NCBI GenBank assembly: GCA_964572475.1
Contig: CAZNEZ010000007.1
Location: 1 to 64,000, forward strand
Length of the DNA stretch: 64,000 bases
DNA from: CAZNEZ01 sp964572475
Lineage (GTDB): Bacteria > Bacillota > Clostridia > Lachnospirales > Lachnospiraceae
Direction of reading: 5' to 3'
Shown here: positions 9,370 through 18,043 of the stretch, piece by piece
Layout of the letters: every line of letters begins with the position of its first letter
How positions within the stretch are numbered: position 1 is the stretch's first letter
Notes under the pieces: model-generated
What the model saw: only the letters and a program-made list of their open reading frames with translations
The model's database searches: none
What the model was told of the DNA's origin: nothing
Made by a program: the position numbers and the translations under genes

Positions 9370-9862
9370 TTTAACAGCAAAGGATATTGAAAAAATAAAG
9401 TCTGAGATAGAATATAGAAAGCTAGAAGTTAGAAAAGAAGCAATAGCAGCGGTTAAAGAAGCTAGAGAACAAGGAGATCTAAGTGAGAACTTTGAATACT
9501 ATGCAGCTAAAAAAGATAAAAATAAGAACGAGGGAAGAATAAGATATCTTGAAAGAATGCTTAAAACAGCTACTATTATTGAAGATGACTCAAAAGAAGA
9601 TGAAATAGGTCTTAATAATACATTTAGTATTTATTTTGAAGAAGATGATACTATAGAAAAATATAGAATAGTTACTTCAATAAGAGGCAATTCATTAACT
9701 AATCTTATTAGTATTGAATCACCACTGGGAAAAGCAGTAATGGGTCATAAAGTTGGTGACAGAGTAGAGATAAAAGTAAATGATAACTATAGCTATTATG
9801 TAGTGATTAAAGAGATAAACAAGACTGACAATGAGGACAATGATGTTATAAAGAGCTTTTAG
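9359..9862 (+). CDS. GreA/GreB-family transcription elongation factor
   Basis: The 167-residue protein has the N-terminal coiled coil and C-terminal FKBP-like domain of Gre factors. Gre proteins enter the RNA polymerase secondary channel and stimulate cleavage of backtracked RNA. The tip motif GDLSENFEYYAA keeps the acidic pair used for metal binding. The start is ATG 9359, with TTGGAG six bases upstream; an in-frame TTG at 9347 is part of that ribosome site. The gene overlaps the end of the kinase gene by 11 bases, so it is translationally coupled. A Gre factor in a sugar-sensing operon is odd; it may be a second, specialised copy. Confidence 0.88.
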   Translation: MSNDLTAKDIEKIKSEIEYRKLEVRKEAIAAVKEAREQGDLSENFEYYAAKKDKNKNEGRIRYLERMLKTATIIEDDSKEDEIGLNNTFSIYFEEDDTIEKYRIVTSIRGNSLTNLISIESPLGKAVMGHKVGDRVEIKVNDNYSYYVVIKEINKTDNEDNDVIKSF

Positions 9863-9999
9863 AGTATTGCAAGCGAAGGGACTATTGCACTAAATAGTGA
9901 AGTGTCCCCACGCATTTTGCATACTATTTTAGAATGTTCATAAAAAATATTTTCAACTTCGGTAGAACATAGAGGAATTCCTATCGAATAAATCAAAAG

Positions 10000-10032
10000 A
10001 ACTACCCTTTAGGGTAGTTGCATATTTTTTTT
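10000..10032 (+). terminator. Intrinsic terminator after the greA-like gene
   Basis: The arms AACTACCCT and AGGGTAGTT (10000-10019) are followed by an eight-T run ending near 10032. It ends the glycosidase-kinase-greA transcript. Confidence 0.85.
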
Positions 10033-10083
10033 GATATTCTAAAATAAATAAGAAATTTATAATAGTAGAAGATAGGACAATTC

Positions 10084-11466
10084 ATGAAAGATTTATTTAT
10101 AAAGAAATTTAGGCTGATTGCCGTATTCATAATAACATTTGCAAGTTGTATGTTTTTACTTACATTAGTGGATATGATTCCACAAAGTGCAATAAAAAGT
10201 GGAAGCGAAAAGTCAGCACAATATCTTATAGATAAGGAGTCTTTTGGACAGGCAGTAGAAGGAAAATGGAATACTACATATGATAACTATGCGGATTCAA
10301 TATTGTTTAATATTATCTATAATATAGATTCATCAAAACCATTTACATCAACAATTAAATCTTCATACTATGAATCTGAAGATGGAATTGCAATCAATGA
10401 TTATTATACGGTTGTAAAGTCTGGTTTAACGGATAATTCGGTAGATGAGACAGCTACTGCAAATGTTGACTATTTTAGGTACTGGCATGGCTCAATGGTA
10501 TTACTTAGGCCGTTATTATGTGTATTCTCGATAGAGCAGATAAGGATTGTTCTAGGTATAATCTTAGCAATACTTACTATTTTATTATGTATAATGCTAT
10601 GGAAGTCAGCTCATAGAGAGCTTATATTTATGTATATCTTTGCACTTATTAGTGTCAATATATGGATGCTTTCATTATGTGTTGAGTATGTAACAACATT
10701 TCTGGTAATGAGTATTATCTGTATGCTAGTTGTACGCGAGAGTAAAAAAGAACAGAGTAATTATCTGCCATTATTTGTTATTAGCGGTGTACTTACATGC
10801 TTTTTTGATTTTCTAACAACAGAGACAATTACGTTTACAGTTCCTATTTTATTCATTATAATATTTAGACTTAAGGGCGATAAGCTTTGCAGACTAAAAG
10901 AAGAGTTTATTCATATATTAAAATGTGGACTAGCTTGGTTAATATCATATGCTATGATGTTTGCTGCAAAATGGGGCATAGCGATGGCTGTACTTGGTAA
11001 AACAGCATTTGCAAGTGCTATGAAACAGGCTGAATATAGACTTAATGGAGAAATTGTACTAGAGGGTTCTGGTGCAGAGGCAACTTTTTTTCAGAAGATA
11101 TACTATGGATTGTGTAGGAATCTTGGGTGCTTATTTAACTCAGGCGTAGAGACTAAGGGCAGTACATTAGTGCTTATTTCTATAGGCATAGTGATGTTGG
11201 TTGCAGCGATTATCTACTTGCTTCATGGTAAAAGTACTAATTACAGTTTCATTTTATTAGCGGTATTGATTGGTTTGATACCATATATCAGATATATGTG
11301 TATTAATAATCATTCATATATACATTTTTTCTTTACATACAGAGCGCAGTTTGTTACAGTTCTGGCAATATTAGCGATACTTTGGTACTCAATTGACAAA
11401 AAACTGATATTTAAAAATCGTACAGCCCCTAAAAAATCAGTTGTAAAACACAATAACAGATCATAA
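10084..11466 (+). CDS. Polytopic membrane protein of unknown function
   Basis: The 460-residue protein has a signal-anchor helix at about 12-32 and an extracytoplasmic region of about 110 residues. About nine further hydrophobic segments run from about residue 150 to 445, and the tail is basic. I do not recognise a catalytic motif. The overall plan, one helix, an outside loop with YFRYWHGS, then a helix bundle, resembles membrane-embedded sugar transferases. It is followed 19 bp later by a GT2 gene, which supports a role in lipid-linked sugar transfer. That is inference from context. Confidence 0.6.
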   Translation: MKDLFIKKFRLIAVFIITFASCMFLLTLVDMIPQSAIKSGSEKSAQYLIDKESFGQAVEGKWNTTYDNYADSILFNIIYNIDSSKPFTSTIKSSYYESEDGIAINDYYTVVKSGLTDNSVDETATANVDYFRYWHGSMVLLRPLLCVFSIEQIRIVLGIILAILTILLCIMLWKSAHRELIFMYIFALISVNIWMLSLCVEYVTTFLVMSIICMLVVRESKKEQSNYLPLFVISGVLTCFFDFLTTETITFTVPILFIIIFRLKGDKLCRLKEEFIHILKCGLAWLISYAMMFAAKWGIAMAVLGKTAFASAMKQAEYRLNGEIVLEGSGAEATFFQKIYYGLCRNLGCLFNSGVETKGSTLVLISIGIVMLVAAIIYLLHGKSTNYSFILLAVLIGLIPYIRYMCINNHSYIHFFFTYRAQFVTVLAILAILWYSIDKKLIFKNRTAPKKSVVKHNNRS

Positions 11467-11485
11467 TCAGAAAGGTATAGTTTAG

Positions 11486-12163
11486 ATGAATTCAATTGAA
11501 TTAACAATACTTATGCCATGCCTAAATGAAGAGAAAACAATTGGTAAATGTATAAAAGAGGCAAGAACATTTTTGGAAGAATATGATGTGGAAGGTGAAA
11601 TCTTAATAGCTAATAATGGCAGCAATGATGATTCGGTGAGTATCGCTTTAGATTCTGGAGCAAGAGTTACAACAGAGCTACAAAAAGGATATGGAAGTAC
11701 ACTTAGGCATGGAATAGATGAAGCCAAAGGAAAATATATCATTATGGGTGACTGTGATTTGAGTTATGATTTTTATCATCTGGATAGATACCTAGAACTT
11801 CTTAGAGGTGGTGCTGCTCTTGTTATGGGTAATCGCTTTGCAGGAGGAATTGAGAAAGGGGCTATGCCTTTTTCACATAGATATATAGGAGTTCCAGTAC
11901 TGTCATGGCTTGGAAGAAGAAGATACAAAACATTTATAGGAGATTTCCACTGTGGTCTTAGAGGATTTAACAGAGATGATATACTAAAGCTTAAACTTCA
12001 TTCAAGTGGAATGGAATTTGCAACTGAGATGATAGGCAGATGTGCAGATGAACATCTTAGAATAGAGGAAATACCTACTGTTTTAAGAAAAGATGGAAGA
12101 AATGGAAGATCGCATCTTAATAGTGTTAAGGATGGACTTAGACATATTAAGGTGATGATATAA
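11486..12163 (+). CDS. GT2 glycosyltransferase, apparently C-terminally truncated
   Basis: This 225-residue protein is a family 2 glycosyltransferase of the dolichyl-phosphate-mannose-synthase-like group. It has the nucleotide-binding start ILMPCLNEEKTIG, then NNGSNDDS and the metal-binding GDCDLSYD. Later come the acceptor-side HCGLRGF and GMEFATEM. Such enzymes attach a sugar from a nucleotide donor to a lipid carrier. Relatives with this same core usually continue past the DGLRHIK segment into membrane helices; here the frame stops right after HIKVMI. The same frame, after the single TAA, reads on into a surface-protein fragment, so the 3' end of this gene was probably lost in a deletion. 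The catalytic core appears complete. Confidence 0.8.
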   Translation: MNSIELTILMPCLNEEKTIGKCIKEARTFLEEYDVEGEILIANNGSNDDSVSIALDSGARVTTELQKGYGSTLRHGIDEAKGKYIIMGDCDLSYDFYHLDRYLELLRGGAALVMGNRFAGGIEKGAMPFSHRYIGVPVLSWLGRRRYKTFIGDFHCGLRGFNRDDILKLKLHSSGMEFATEMIGRCADEHLRIEEIPTVLRKDGRNGRSHLNSVKDGLRHIKVMI

Positions 12164-13027
12164 AAAAGAAAAATATGCGGATATGCACTTTTTGTAAGAG
12201 CAGATGCTGATGGTGATTATGTAGCTACTACATTTAGTGATAATATCCAGACATATGATGGAATATCATACTATAGAGATTTTGACAAGTTTGCAGTATC
12301 AGTGGCTGATTGGAGTCATCTGGAAAGAGTTAATACTGAATCTAAAACATATAATTATGATACATATGTTGCTGATTATTATCAGGTAGTGGTTAATAAA
12401 TATTCTATTACTTATAAGCTAGCTACAGATATTAAAGTTGAAAACCTAGAGTGCAATGCTAATGTAACTCTAAAGACCGCTGAAGAGGCAGGGGCTACAA
12501 AAGATGGATATACATTAATAGGATGGTCAGCTGGCAAGGATATGTATACGCCTGGTGAGGGATATGTGCCTTTGACACTAGAAGATGGCGCTAATGTTGA
12601 TTTATATCCAGTATGGAAAGAGAATGAAACAGAGGCGCCAACAGAAGCGCCAACAGAAGCACCAACAGAAGCACCAACAGAAGCGCCAACAGAAGCACCA
12701 ACAGAAGCGCCAACAGAGGCACCAACAGAAGCACCAACAGAAGCACCAACAGAAGCACCAACAGAAGCACCAACAGAGGCACCAACAGAAGCACCAACAG
12801 AAGCACCAACAGAAGCACCAACAGAAGCGCCAACAGAAACAACAACAGAAACAACAACAGTGTCAGGAGATGATGCTACAACTGTACTAGATAACGAGAC
12901 CACTACAGAGACAACATCAGAGGCTCCAACAACAGGGGATATGTCTACAGTATGGCTGGCTGTATTACTTGCAGGTGCAATGATTGCAGGATTAGCAGCA
13001 GGTAAAAAAAGAAAAGAAAATGTATAG
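12164..13027 (+). pseudogene. 5'-truncated repeat-rich surface protein
   Basis: The open frame begins straight after the GT2 stop codon and runs 287 codons. It has no signal peptide and no ribosome site; the first usable start, GTG 12302, also lacks one. The reading includes a GYTLIGWS...Y..PVW segment typical of InlB/Listeria-Bacteroides beta-repeats. This is followed by 17 copies of EAPT, a TTT-rich spacer, and the wall-sorting-like tail APTTGD plus hydrophobic helix plus KKRKENV. An exported protein needs a signal peptide, so this is most likely the 3' remnant of a longer gene. It could also be a chimeric assembly join. Its C-terminal plan matches the protein at 33281. Confidence 0.65.
12632..12835 (+). 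repeat. 12-bp tandem repeat, 17 copies (EAPT)
   Basis: Seventeen 12-bp units of the type GARGCRCCAACA lie end to end. A higher-order 60-bp period is visible because GAG and GCG variants recur every five units. Each unit encodes Glu-Ala-Pro-Thr, an extended wall-spanning linker. Confidence 0.95.
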
Positions 13028-13054
13028 ATTTAGTTAAATACAATATGATATGAT

Positions 13055-13086
13055 AAGACTGTCTGGATAATCTGGACAGTCTTTTT
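13055..13086 (+). terminator. Intrinsic terminator
   Basis: The arms AAGACTGTC and GACAGTCTT flank an 11-base loop and are followed by TTT. It lies 28 bp after the stop of the surface-protein remnant. Confidence 0.85.
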
Positions 13087-13090
13087 GAAA

Positions 13091-13159
13091 TAAGATGTCA
13101 AAAAGGTACTCTTTTGTAATATGCTAGTATCAGTTATAAAGAGTACCTTTGACATCTTA
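13091..13159. repeat. Long inverted repeat before the DNA glycosylase gene
   Basis: The left arm at 13091-13114 and the right arm at 13138-13159 are reverse complements apart from a two-base insertion in an A-run. They share the blocks TAAGATGTCAAA and GGTACTCTTT, and the loop is about 23 bases. It ends 31 bp before the next start and could fold in the 5' leader or act as a large operator. Confidence 0.75.
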
Positions 13160-13189
13160 ATAATAAAATTACTTAATAAGGAGGCATAT

Positions 13190-13696
13190 ATGATAGAATA
13201 TCAGCATATAGAACATGGTTTTCCACCTATATATAATGAGTGTTCTAAGATTCTCATCTTAGGAAGTCTGCCGTCAGTAAAATCTAGAGAAGAGGGGTTT
13301 TATTATGGACATAAAATGAATAGATTCTGGAGGGTAATATCTCAAATACTGGAGTGTGAGATTCCATTTACCATAGAAGACAAGAGGACAATGTTATTAG
13401 AACACAATATTGCACTGTGGGATGTTATTGAAAGTTGTGATATAAAGGGTTCAAGCGATTCAAGCATAAAAAATGTTATTCCGAATAAAATTAAAGATAT
13501 ATTGAATAATAGTAAGGTGCATACTATTATTACTAATGGAAAAACATCGGATAAATTATATCAGAAGTATTGTGAGAGTGAATGTGGAATAAAAGCGATA
13601 TCATTACCTTCAACAAGTCCTGCAAATGCGGCTTGGGACCTTTCTAGATTAGTACATGCATGGAAAGATTCTATAGAAAAAGGGTATGAATTATAG
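13190..13696 (+). CDS. Hypoxanthine/uracil-type DNA glycosylase
   Basis: The 168-residue protein belongs to the uracil-DNA glycosylase superfamily, closest by eye to the family 6 hypoxanthine-DNA glycosylases. The characteristic segments are LILGSLPSVKSREEGFYYGHKMNRFW near the N-terminus and LPSTSPANA towards the C-terminus. It should remove deaminated bases (hypoxanthine, perhaps uracil) to start base-excision repair. The start at 13190 has a strong AAGGAGG at 13178-13184. An upstream in-frame ATG at 13121 would read through the inverted repeat and is rejected. It is a single gene between a terminator and the Suf-like operon. Confidence 0.83.
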   Translation: MIEYQHIEHGFPPIYNECSKILILGSLPSVKSREEGFYYGHKMNRFWRVISQILECEIPFTIEDKRTMLLEHNIALWDVIESCDIKGSSDSSIKNVIPNKIKDILNNSKVHTIITNGKTSDKLYQKYCESECGIKAISLPSTSPANAAWDLSRLVHAWKDSIEKGYEL

Positions 13697-13778
13697 TAAA
13701 TATTGCTTTATAAGATACATTTTGATATAATACCTTAGATAGTGTGTTACTAAAATGTGTGATACAGGAGGACATAAG

Positions 13779-14501
13779 ATGCTGGAACTTAAAAATGTTT
13801 CATTTACGGTGCAAGGCGAACATAATGAAAAAGAAATTCTTAAGGATATAAGTCTTAAGATTGATGATAAGAAATTCATAGTTATTACAGGACCTAATGG
13901 AGGCGGAAAGTCAACACTGGCTAAGGTTATAGCAGGTATTGAACAGCCTACCTCAGGCCAGATTATTTTTAATGGTCAGGATATTACTAATATGAGTATT
14001 ACTGATAGAGCTAAAGCAGGAATAAGCTTTGCCTTTCAGCAGCCAGTCAGATTCAAAGGAATAAAGGTTAAGGACCTTATTAAACTTGCTTCAGGAAGTA
14101 ATATTAATGTAGCAGGGGCATGTGATGTGTTATCAGAAGTAGGACTTTGTGCCAGAGACTATATTAATAGAGAGGTCGATGCAAGCCTTTCTGGTGGAGA
14201 ATTAAAGAGAATAGAGATTGCAACAATAATAGCAAGGAATACAGAACTATCAATATTTGATGAACCAGAGGCAGGAATTGACCTTTGGAGTTTTAGCAAT
14301 CTTATAAGAGTATTTGAGAAGATTCATAAAGAGATGCAAAAATCAATCATGATTATTTCACATCAGGAGAGAATTCTTAATATTGCAGATGAGATAGTTG
14401 TTATTGCTGATGGCAACATAAGAGCACAGGGTAGGAAAGAAGATATATTACCAGAACTTTTACAGGATACAGGTAGCTGCAAGTTTTATCAGAGTATTTA
14501 G
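13779..14501 (+). CDS. sufC: SufC-type ATPase of the Fe-S assembly scaffold
   Basis: The 240-residue ABC ATPase has Walker A GPNGGGKST, signature LSGGELKR and Walker B IFDEPEAGIDL. The ELKR after LSGG and the EPEAGID form are typical of SufC rather than transport ATPases. It powers Fe-S cluster assembly on a SufB-like scaffold in the cytoplasm. The start is ATG 13779 with AGGAGG at 13766-13771. It is followed 68 bp later by a single SufB/D-like gene. No sufU, sufS, sufE or second sufB/D gene is present, so this is a minimal two-gene arrangement. Confidence 0.88.
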   Translation: MLELKNVSFTVQGEHNEKEILKDISLKIDDKKFIVITGPNGGGKSTLAKVIAGIEQPTSGQIIFNGQDITNMSITDRAKAGISFAFQQPVRFKGIKVKDLIKLASGSNINVAGACDVLSEVGLCARDYINREVDASLSGGELKRIEIATIIARNTELSIFDEPEAGIDLWSFSNLIRVFEKIHKEMQKSIMIISHQERILNIADEIVVIADGNIRAQGRKEDILPELLQDTGSCKFYQSI

Positions 14502-14569
14502 CTTAAATGTTATTCTATTAAAACGGACATGGATATTAGCATATATATCGAAGAATGGAGGTAGTTACA

Positions 14570-15487
14570 ATGGATGAGATTCAAAAAAGTTTGTTGGAGC
14601 AGGTAGCAGGACTTCATGAGATACCTACTGGCGCTTACAATATTAGATCGAATGGACAACTGGCAGGACGTAATACAACTGCTAACATTGATATAGTAAC
14701 AAAGACAGATAAACCGGGGATTGATATTATTATCAAGCCAGGAACTAAGAATGAGAGTGTCCACATTCCTGTTGTATTAAGTCAGACAGGACTTGAAGAC
14801 CTTGTATATAATGACTTTTTTATAGGTGAAGATGCAGATGTTACGATTATTGCTGGATGTGGAATACATAATGGTGGTAAAGAAGTAGCAAGACATGATG
14901 GAATTCATACATTTTATCTAAAAAAGGGTGCTAAGGTTAAGTATGTTGAGAAGCATTATGGTGAAGGTGACGGCAAAGGTCAGAGAATAATGAATCCTAC
15001 AACTATTGTGGAACTTGGAGAAGATAGTTATATGGAGATGGAGATGGTTCAGATTAAGGGAATTGACTCTACAGACAGAATGACTAAGGCCAAGCTTGAC
15101 AAAGGTGCAACACTTGTTGTTAATGAGAAGTTAATGACACATGGAGAGCAGTATGCTAAGACTGGATTTGAAGTTGAGCTTAATGGAGATGGCAGTAGCA
15201 CAAATGTTGTATCAAGAGCTGTTGCTAAAGACGAATCCAAGCAGTATTTCTATGCTAAGATAGATGGTAATGCAAGATGTAAAGGACATTCAGAGTGTGA
15301 TGCCATTATTATGGATAACGCTAAGATTAGTGCGTTACCTGAGATTACAGCCAATAATCTAGATGCTGAACTTATACATGAGGCTGCTATTGGTAAGATT
15401 GCTGGAGACCAGATAATTAAGCTTATGACACTTGGACTTACAGAGACTGAAGCTGAAGCACAGATTGTAAATGGCTTCCTAAAGTAG
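14570..15487 (+). CDS. SufB/SufD-family scaffold protein
   Basis: This 305-residue protein has the SufB/SufD beta-helix core. The conserved C-terminal end reads GHSECDAIIMDN, then ALPEI, then ELIHEAAIGKI, containing the Cys and His positions used for cluster binding in SufB. It is shorter than standard SufB (about 465 residues) because the N-terminal extension is missing. With its SufC partner it matches the minimal SUF-like two-component type (SmsCB) described in many anaerobes. The start is ATG 14570; the upstream in-frame ATG 14555 lies inside the GGAGG site. One homologous subunit presumably forms a homodimer in place of SufBD. Confidence 0.85.
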   Translation: MDEIQKSLLEQVAGLHEIPTGAYNIRSNGQLAGRNTTANIDIVTKTDKPGIDIIIKPGTKNESVHIPVVLSQTGLEDLVYNDFFIGEDADVTIIAGCGIHNGGKEVARHDGIHTFYLKKGAKVKYVEKHYGEGDGKGQRIMNPTTIVELGEDSYMEMEMVQIKGIDSTDRMTKAKLDKGATLVVNEKLMTHGEQYAKTGFEVELNGDGSSTNVVSRAVAKDESKQYFYAKIDGNARCKGHSECDAIIMDNAKISALPEITANNLDAELIHEAAIGKIAGDQIIKLMTLGLTETEAEAQIVNGFLK

Positions 15488-15503
15488 ATATAGAGGATTG
15501 ATT

Positions 15504-16178
15504 ATGAAGATTTTAGTTGTAGAAGATGATAAGACTATAGCTTCAGGACTTGCTTATTCCCTGGAACAGGAAGGGTTTGAGACAATTCTTGCACATAATT
15601 ATAAAGAAGGTCTGGCGAATGTAGATTCGACAGACCTATGTTTATGTCTTCTGGATCTGACTTTACCAGATGGAAGTGGATATGACCTATGTAGATATAT
15701 TAAGAAGAATAAAGATTATCCCATTATATTTTTAACAGCCTGTGATGACGAGGTTAATGTAGTAATGGGACTTGATATGGGTGCAGATGACTATATTACT
15801 AAGCCATTTAGAATAAGAGAACTGCTTAGCAGAATCAAAACAGTACTTAGAAGATATGGGAATTCTGTGGTTAATAATAATCTTATACTTTTTGAGAATA
15901 TAATGATTAATACAGCAGAAGCAAAGGTGTTTGTGGATAATAACGAAGTAATACTTACAGCACTTGAATATAGACTACTACTTGTATTTGCTAATAATAG
16001 AGGAAAAGTACTTTCAAGGAATCAGTTATTAGAAGGTATATGGGACGTTAATGGAGATTTTGTTAATGATAATACATTAACAGTGTATATAAAAAGACTT
16101 AGAGATAAGTTGAATGACGATCAGAAAGAACCACATATAATTAAGACTATTCGTGGTCTGGGGTACAAATGTGAATAG
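15504..16178 (+). CDS. OmpR-family response regulator
   Basis: The 224-residue protein has an N-terminal receiver domain (VVEDD acidic pocket, phosphoacceptor in LLDLTLPDGSG, LTA and TKPF lysine) and a C-terminal winged-helix domain with the ALEYRLL and VYIKRLRDKL segments. The start is ATG 15504 behind AGAGGA. It overlaps the histidine kinase gene by 8 bases and is only 16 bp after the sufB-like gene, so it may be partly co-transcribed with the Suf pair. By position it should control the downstream ABC exporter, as BceR-type regulators do. Confidence 0.88.
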   Translation: MKILVVEDDKTIASGLAYSLEQEGFETILAHNYKEGLANVDSTDLCLCLLDLTLPDGSGYDLCRYIKKNKDYPIIFLTACDDEVNVVMGLDMGADDYITKPFRIRELLSRIKTVLRRYGNSVVNNNLILFENIMINTAEAKVFVDNNEVILTALEYRLLLVFANNRGKVLSRNQLLEGIWDVNGDFVNDNTLTVYIKRLRDKLNDDQKEPHIIKTIRGLGYKCE

Positions 16179-17175
16179 GAATTCTGAATTTAAAGTTTGC
16201 ATTACAGTAGAAATTATAGTTACAATTCTGGCAGCAGTTTTGGCTAAGCTGTGTCCTGATATTGCGGTATGGATAGTTATTGCTACTGGAATAGTTATGA
16301 TTATTACATATTATATAGGCACTAGTTATAGATATATGAAGATTAAAAACCTTAGTGATTATCTAAGAAAGGTACAAAATGGTGATTGTACTTATGATTT
16401 TTCAGGATATTCGGAGGGTGAACTGAGTATTTTACAATCAGAGATTCTTAAGGTTACTTCAATTCTTACAGAACAAAAGGAAGCACTTATTAAAGATAAA
16501 AGATACCTGAGTGATGCAATAAGCGATATTTCACATCAGTTAAAAACACCGTTAACATCTATGAATATAATGGTGGAGCTTCTTAATGATACTAGTCTTC
16601 CATCGGATAAAAGAGAAGAGTTTACAGGTCAGGTACTTAGACAGTTAAACAGGATTGAATGGCTTGTTTCATCGATGCTTAAGATGTCTAAGTTAGATGC
16701 AGGTACTATAAGGCTTGTACCTGAGGCTACGAATGTTAAGAGACTTATAAATACATCAATAGAACATTTACTTATATCAATGGAGTTAAGAGAAATTAAC
16801 TGTGAGATAAAATGCGATGACAATGACGCAGTTATTGTTGATGCTAAATGGACTAGCGAGGCACTTAGCAATATCATAAAGAACTGTATTGAGCATATGA
16901 GCGAGGGTGGAAATCTAAATATTAGCTTTGAACATGGAGTTATTTGTGATGTTATAACAATTGCGGACAACGGATGTGGAATTGATAAAGGCGACCTGCC
17001 TAATATCTTTAAGAGATTCTATAGAGGTAAGAATGCAGACAAAGATAGTGTGGGAATTGGCTTGGCATTTGCTAACCAGATAATTAGTATGGAAGGTGGT
17101 AGAATTACGGTACAGAGTGAAGTTTCAGTAGGAACAACATTTGAGATTAAACTGTATAATATGAAGAATATATAA
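16171..17175 (+). CDS. Sensor histidine kinase, partner of the upstream regulator
   Basis: The 334-residue protein has two closely spaced membrane helices (about 8-48) with almost no extracytoplasmic loop. A HisKA domain follows (DISHQLKTPLTS with the phosphoacceptor His), then an HATPase domain (N-box NIIKNCIEH, DNGCGIDK, GIGLAFA). The intramembrane-sensing layout is typical of BceS-like kinases that read the state of a partner ABC transporter. The GTG start at 16171 overlaps the regulator's stop and has TCTGGGG upstream. A terminator follows at 17185-17220. Confidence 0.85.
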   Translation: MNRNSEFKVCITVEIIVTILAAVLAKLCPDIAVWIVIATGIVMIITYYIGTSYRYMKIKNLSDYLRKVQNGDCTYDFSGYSEGELSILQSEILKVTSILTEQKEALIKDKRYLSDAISDISHQLKTPLTSMNIMVELLNDTSLPSDKREEFTGQVLRQLNRIEWLVSSMLKMSKLDAGTIRLVPEATNVKRLINTSIEHLLISMELREINCEIKCDDNDAVIVDAKWTSEALSNIIKNCIEHMSEGGNLNISFEHGVICDVITIADNGCGIDKGDLPNIFKRFYRGKNADKDSVGIGLAFANQIISMEGGRITVQSEVSVGTTFEIKLYNMKNI

Positions 17176-17184
17176 CAATAATTG

Positions 17185-17220
17185 AAAGTGACTAAATTGT
17201 AATAATATAGTCACTTTTTT
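17185..17220 (+). terminator. Intrinsic terminator after the histidine kinase
   Basis: The arms AAAGTGACTA and TAGTCACTTT are followed by a T-run. It separates the two-component genes from the ABC exporter transcript. Confidence 0.8.
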
Positions 17221-17304
17221 GTAAGTATGAAGCTATATACTATAAAATGTAATAAAAATAGAAATCCCAAATCTAATTGGGACAATACAGAAATGAGGAT
17301 TAAA

Positions 17305-18018
17305 ATGAGTATTCTGGAAGTTAAAGATTTATGTAAAACCTATGGAAAAGGAGATGTTATTGTAAATGCTTTAGACCACGTTTCATTTTCAGTAGAAAAG
17401 GGTGAATTTGTAGCTATTATTGGACCATCAGGTTCAGGAAAGTCAACTCTTCTTCATATGTTAGGAGGCGTTGACCGTCCAACATCAGGAAGTGTTATTA
17501 TTAACAATACCGATATCTATTCATTAAATGAAAGCAATCTTGCGATATTTAGAAGACGTCAGATAGGTCTGATATATCAGTTTTATAACCTGATACCAGT
17601 ATTGAATGTAGAAGAGAATATTACTCTTCCAATGTTACTTGACGGACAAAAGGTTGAACCTGAAAGGCTTGATGAGATTATAAAGGTTCTTGGACTCGAT
17701 TCAAGACTTAAACATCTTCCTAATCAGTTATCAGGAGGACAACAGCAGAGGGTATCAATAGGAAGAGCTTTAATCAATAATCCATCTATAGTATTAGCTG
17801 ATGAACCGACTGGTAACTTAGACAGGAAGAATACAGTTGATATTCTTGAACTTTTAAAGGTTTCTAATACGATGTATAATCAGACGCTTATTGTTATCAC
17901 TCATGATGAGAATATTGCTATGCAGGCTGATAGAATTATAGAAATAGAAGATGGAAAAATCTCCAGAGATGAAGTGTTGCGTAAGAGAAATTCTGCAAAT
18001 GGGGCTAGTGCCATTTAG
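17305..18018 (+). CDS. ABC exporter ATPase, MacB/SalX/BceA type
   Basis: The 237-residue ATPase has Walker A GPSGSGKST, signature LSGGQQQRVSIGRAL, Walker B VLADEPTGNLD and a switch histidine in ITHD. The DEPTGNLD form is typical of the LolD/MacB/BceA group that pairs with FtsX-type permeases. The start is ATG 17305 with GAGGAT upstream; earlier in-frame codons lack a ribosome site. The permease gene follows 25 bp downstream. With the preceding regulator and kinase it forms a four-gene antimicrobial-peptide-response type module. Confidence 0.88.
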   Translation: MSILEVKDLCKTYGKGDVIVNALDHVSFSVEKGEFVAIIGPSGSGKSTLLHMLGGVDRPTSGSVIINNTDIYSLNESNLAIFRRRQIGLIYQFYNLIPVLNVEENITLPMLLDGQKVEPERLDEIIKVLGLDSRLKHLPNQLSGGQQQRVSIGRALINNPSIVLADEPTGNLDRKNTVDILELLKVSNTMYNQTLIVITHDENIAMQADRIIEIEDGKISRDEVLRKRNSANGASAI

Positions 18019-18043
18019 GACACTTAGAATGGAGGACAGTAAC

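Noticed and set aside
9880..9912. Structured RNA after the greA-like gene (GGGAC...GTCCC pairing).
   Set aside because: Short, with competing pairings and no T-run; not enough to call a non-coding RNA.
12412..12903. Minus-strand and other-frame open frames across the EAPT repeat (VGAS, HQQK and LLLV repeats).
   Set aside because: They are shadows of a 12-bp tandem repeat that lacks stops in several frames, with no ribosome sites.
11486..13027. Stop-codon readthrough making a GT2-surface protein fusion.
   Set aside because: A glycosyltransferase core acting in the cytoplasm and a wall-anchored tail without a signal peptide make no sense as one protein; no readthrough signal follows the TAA.
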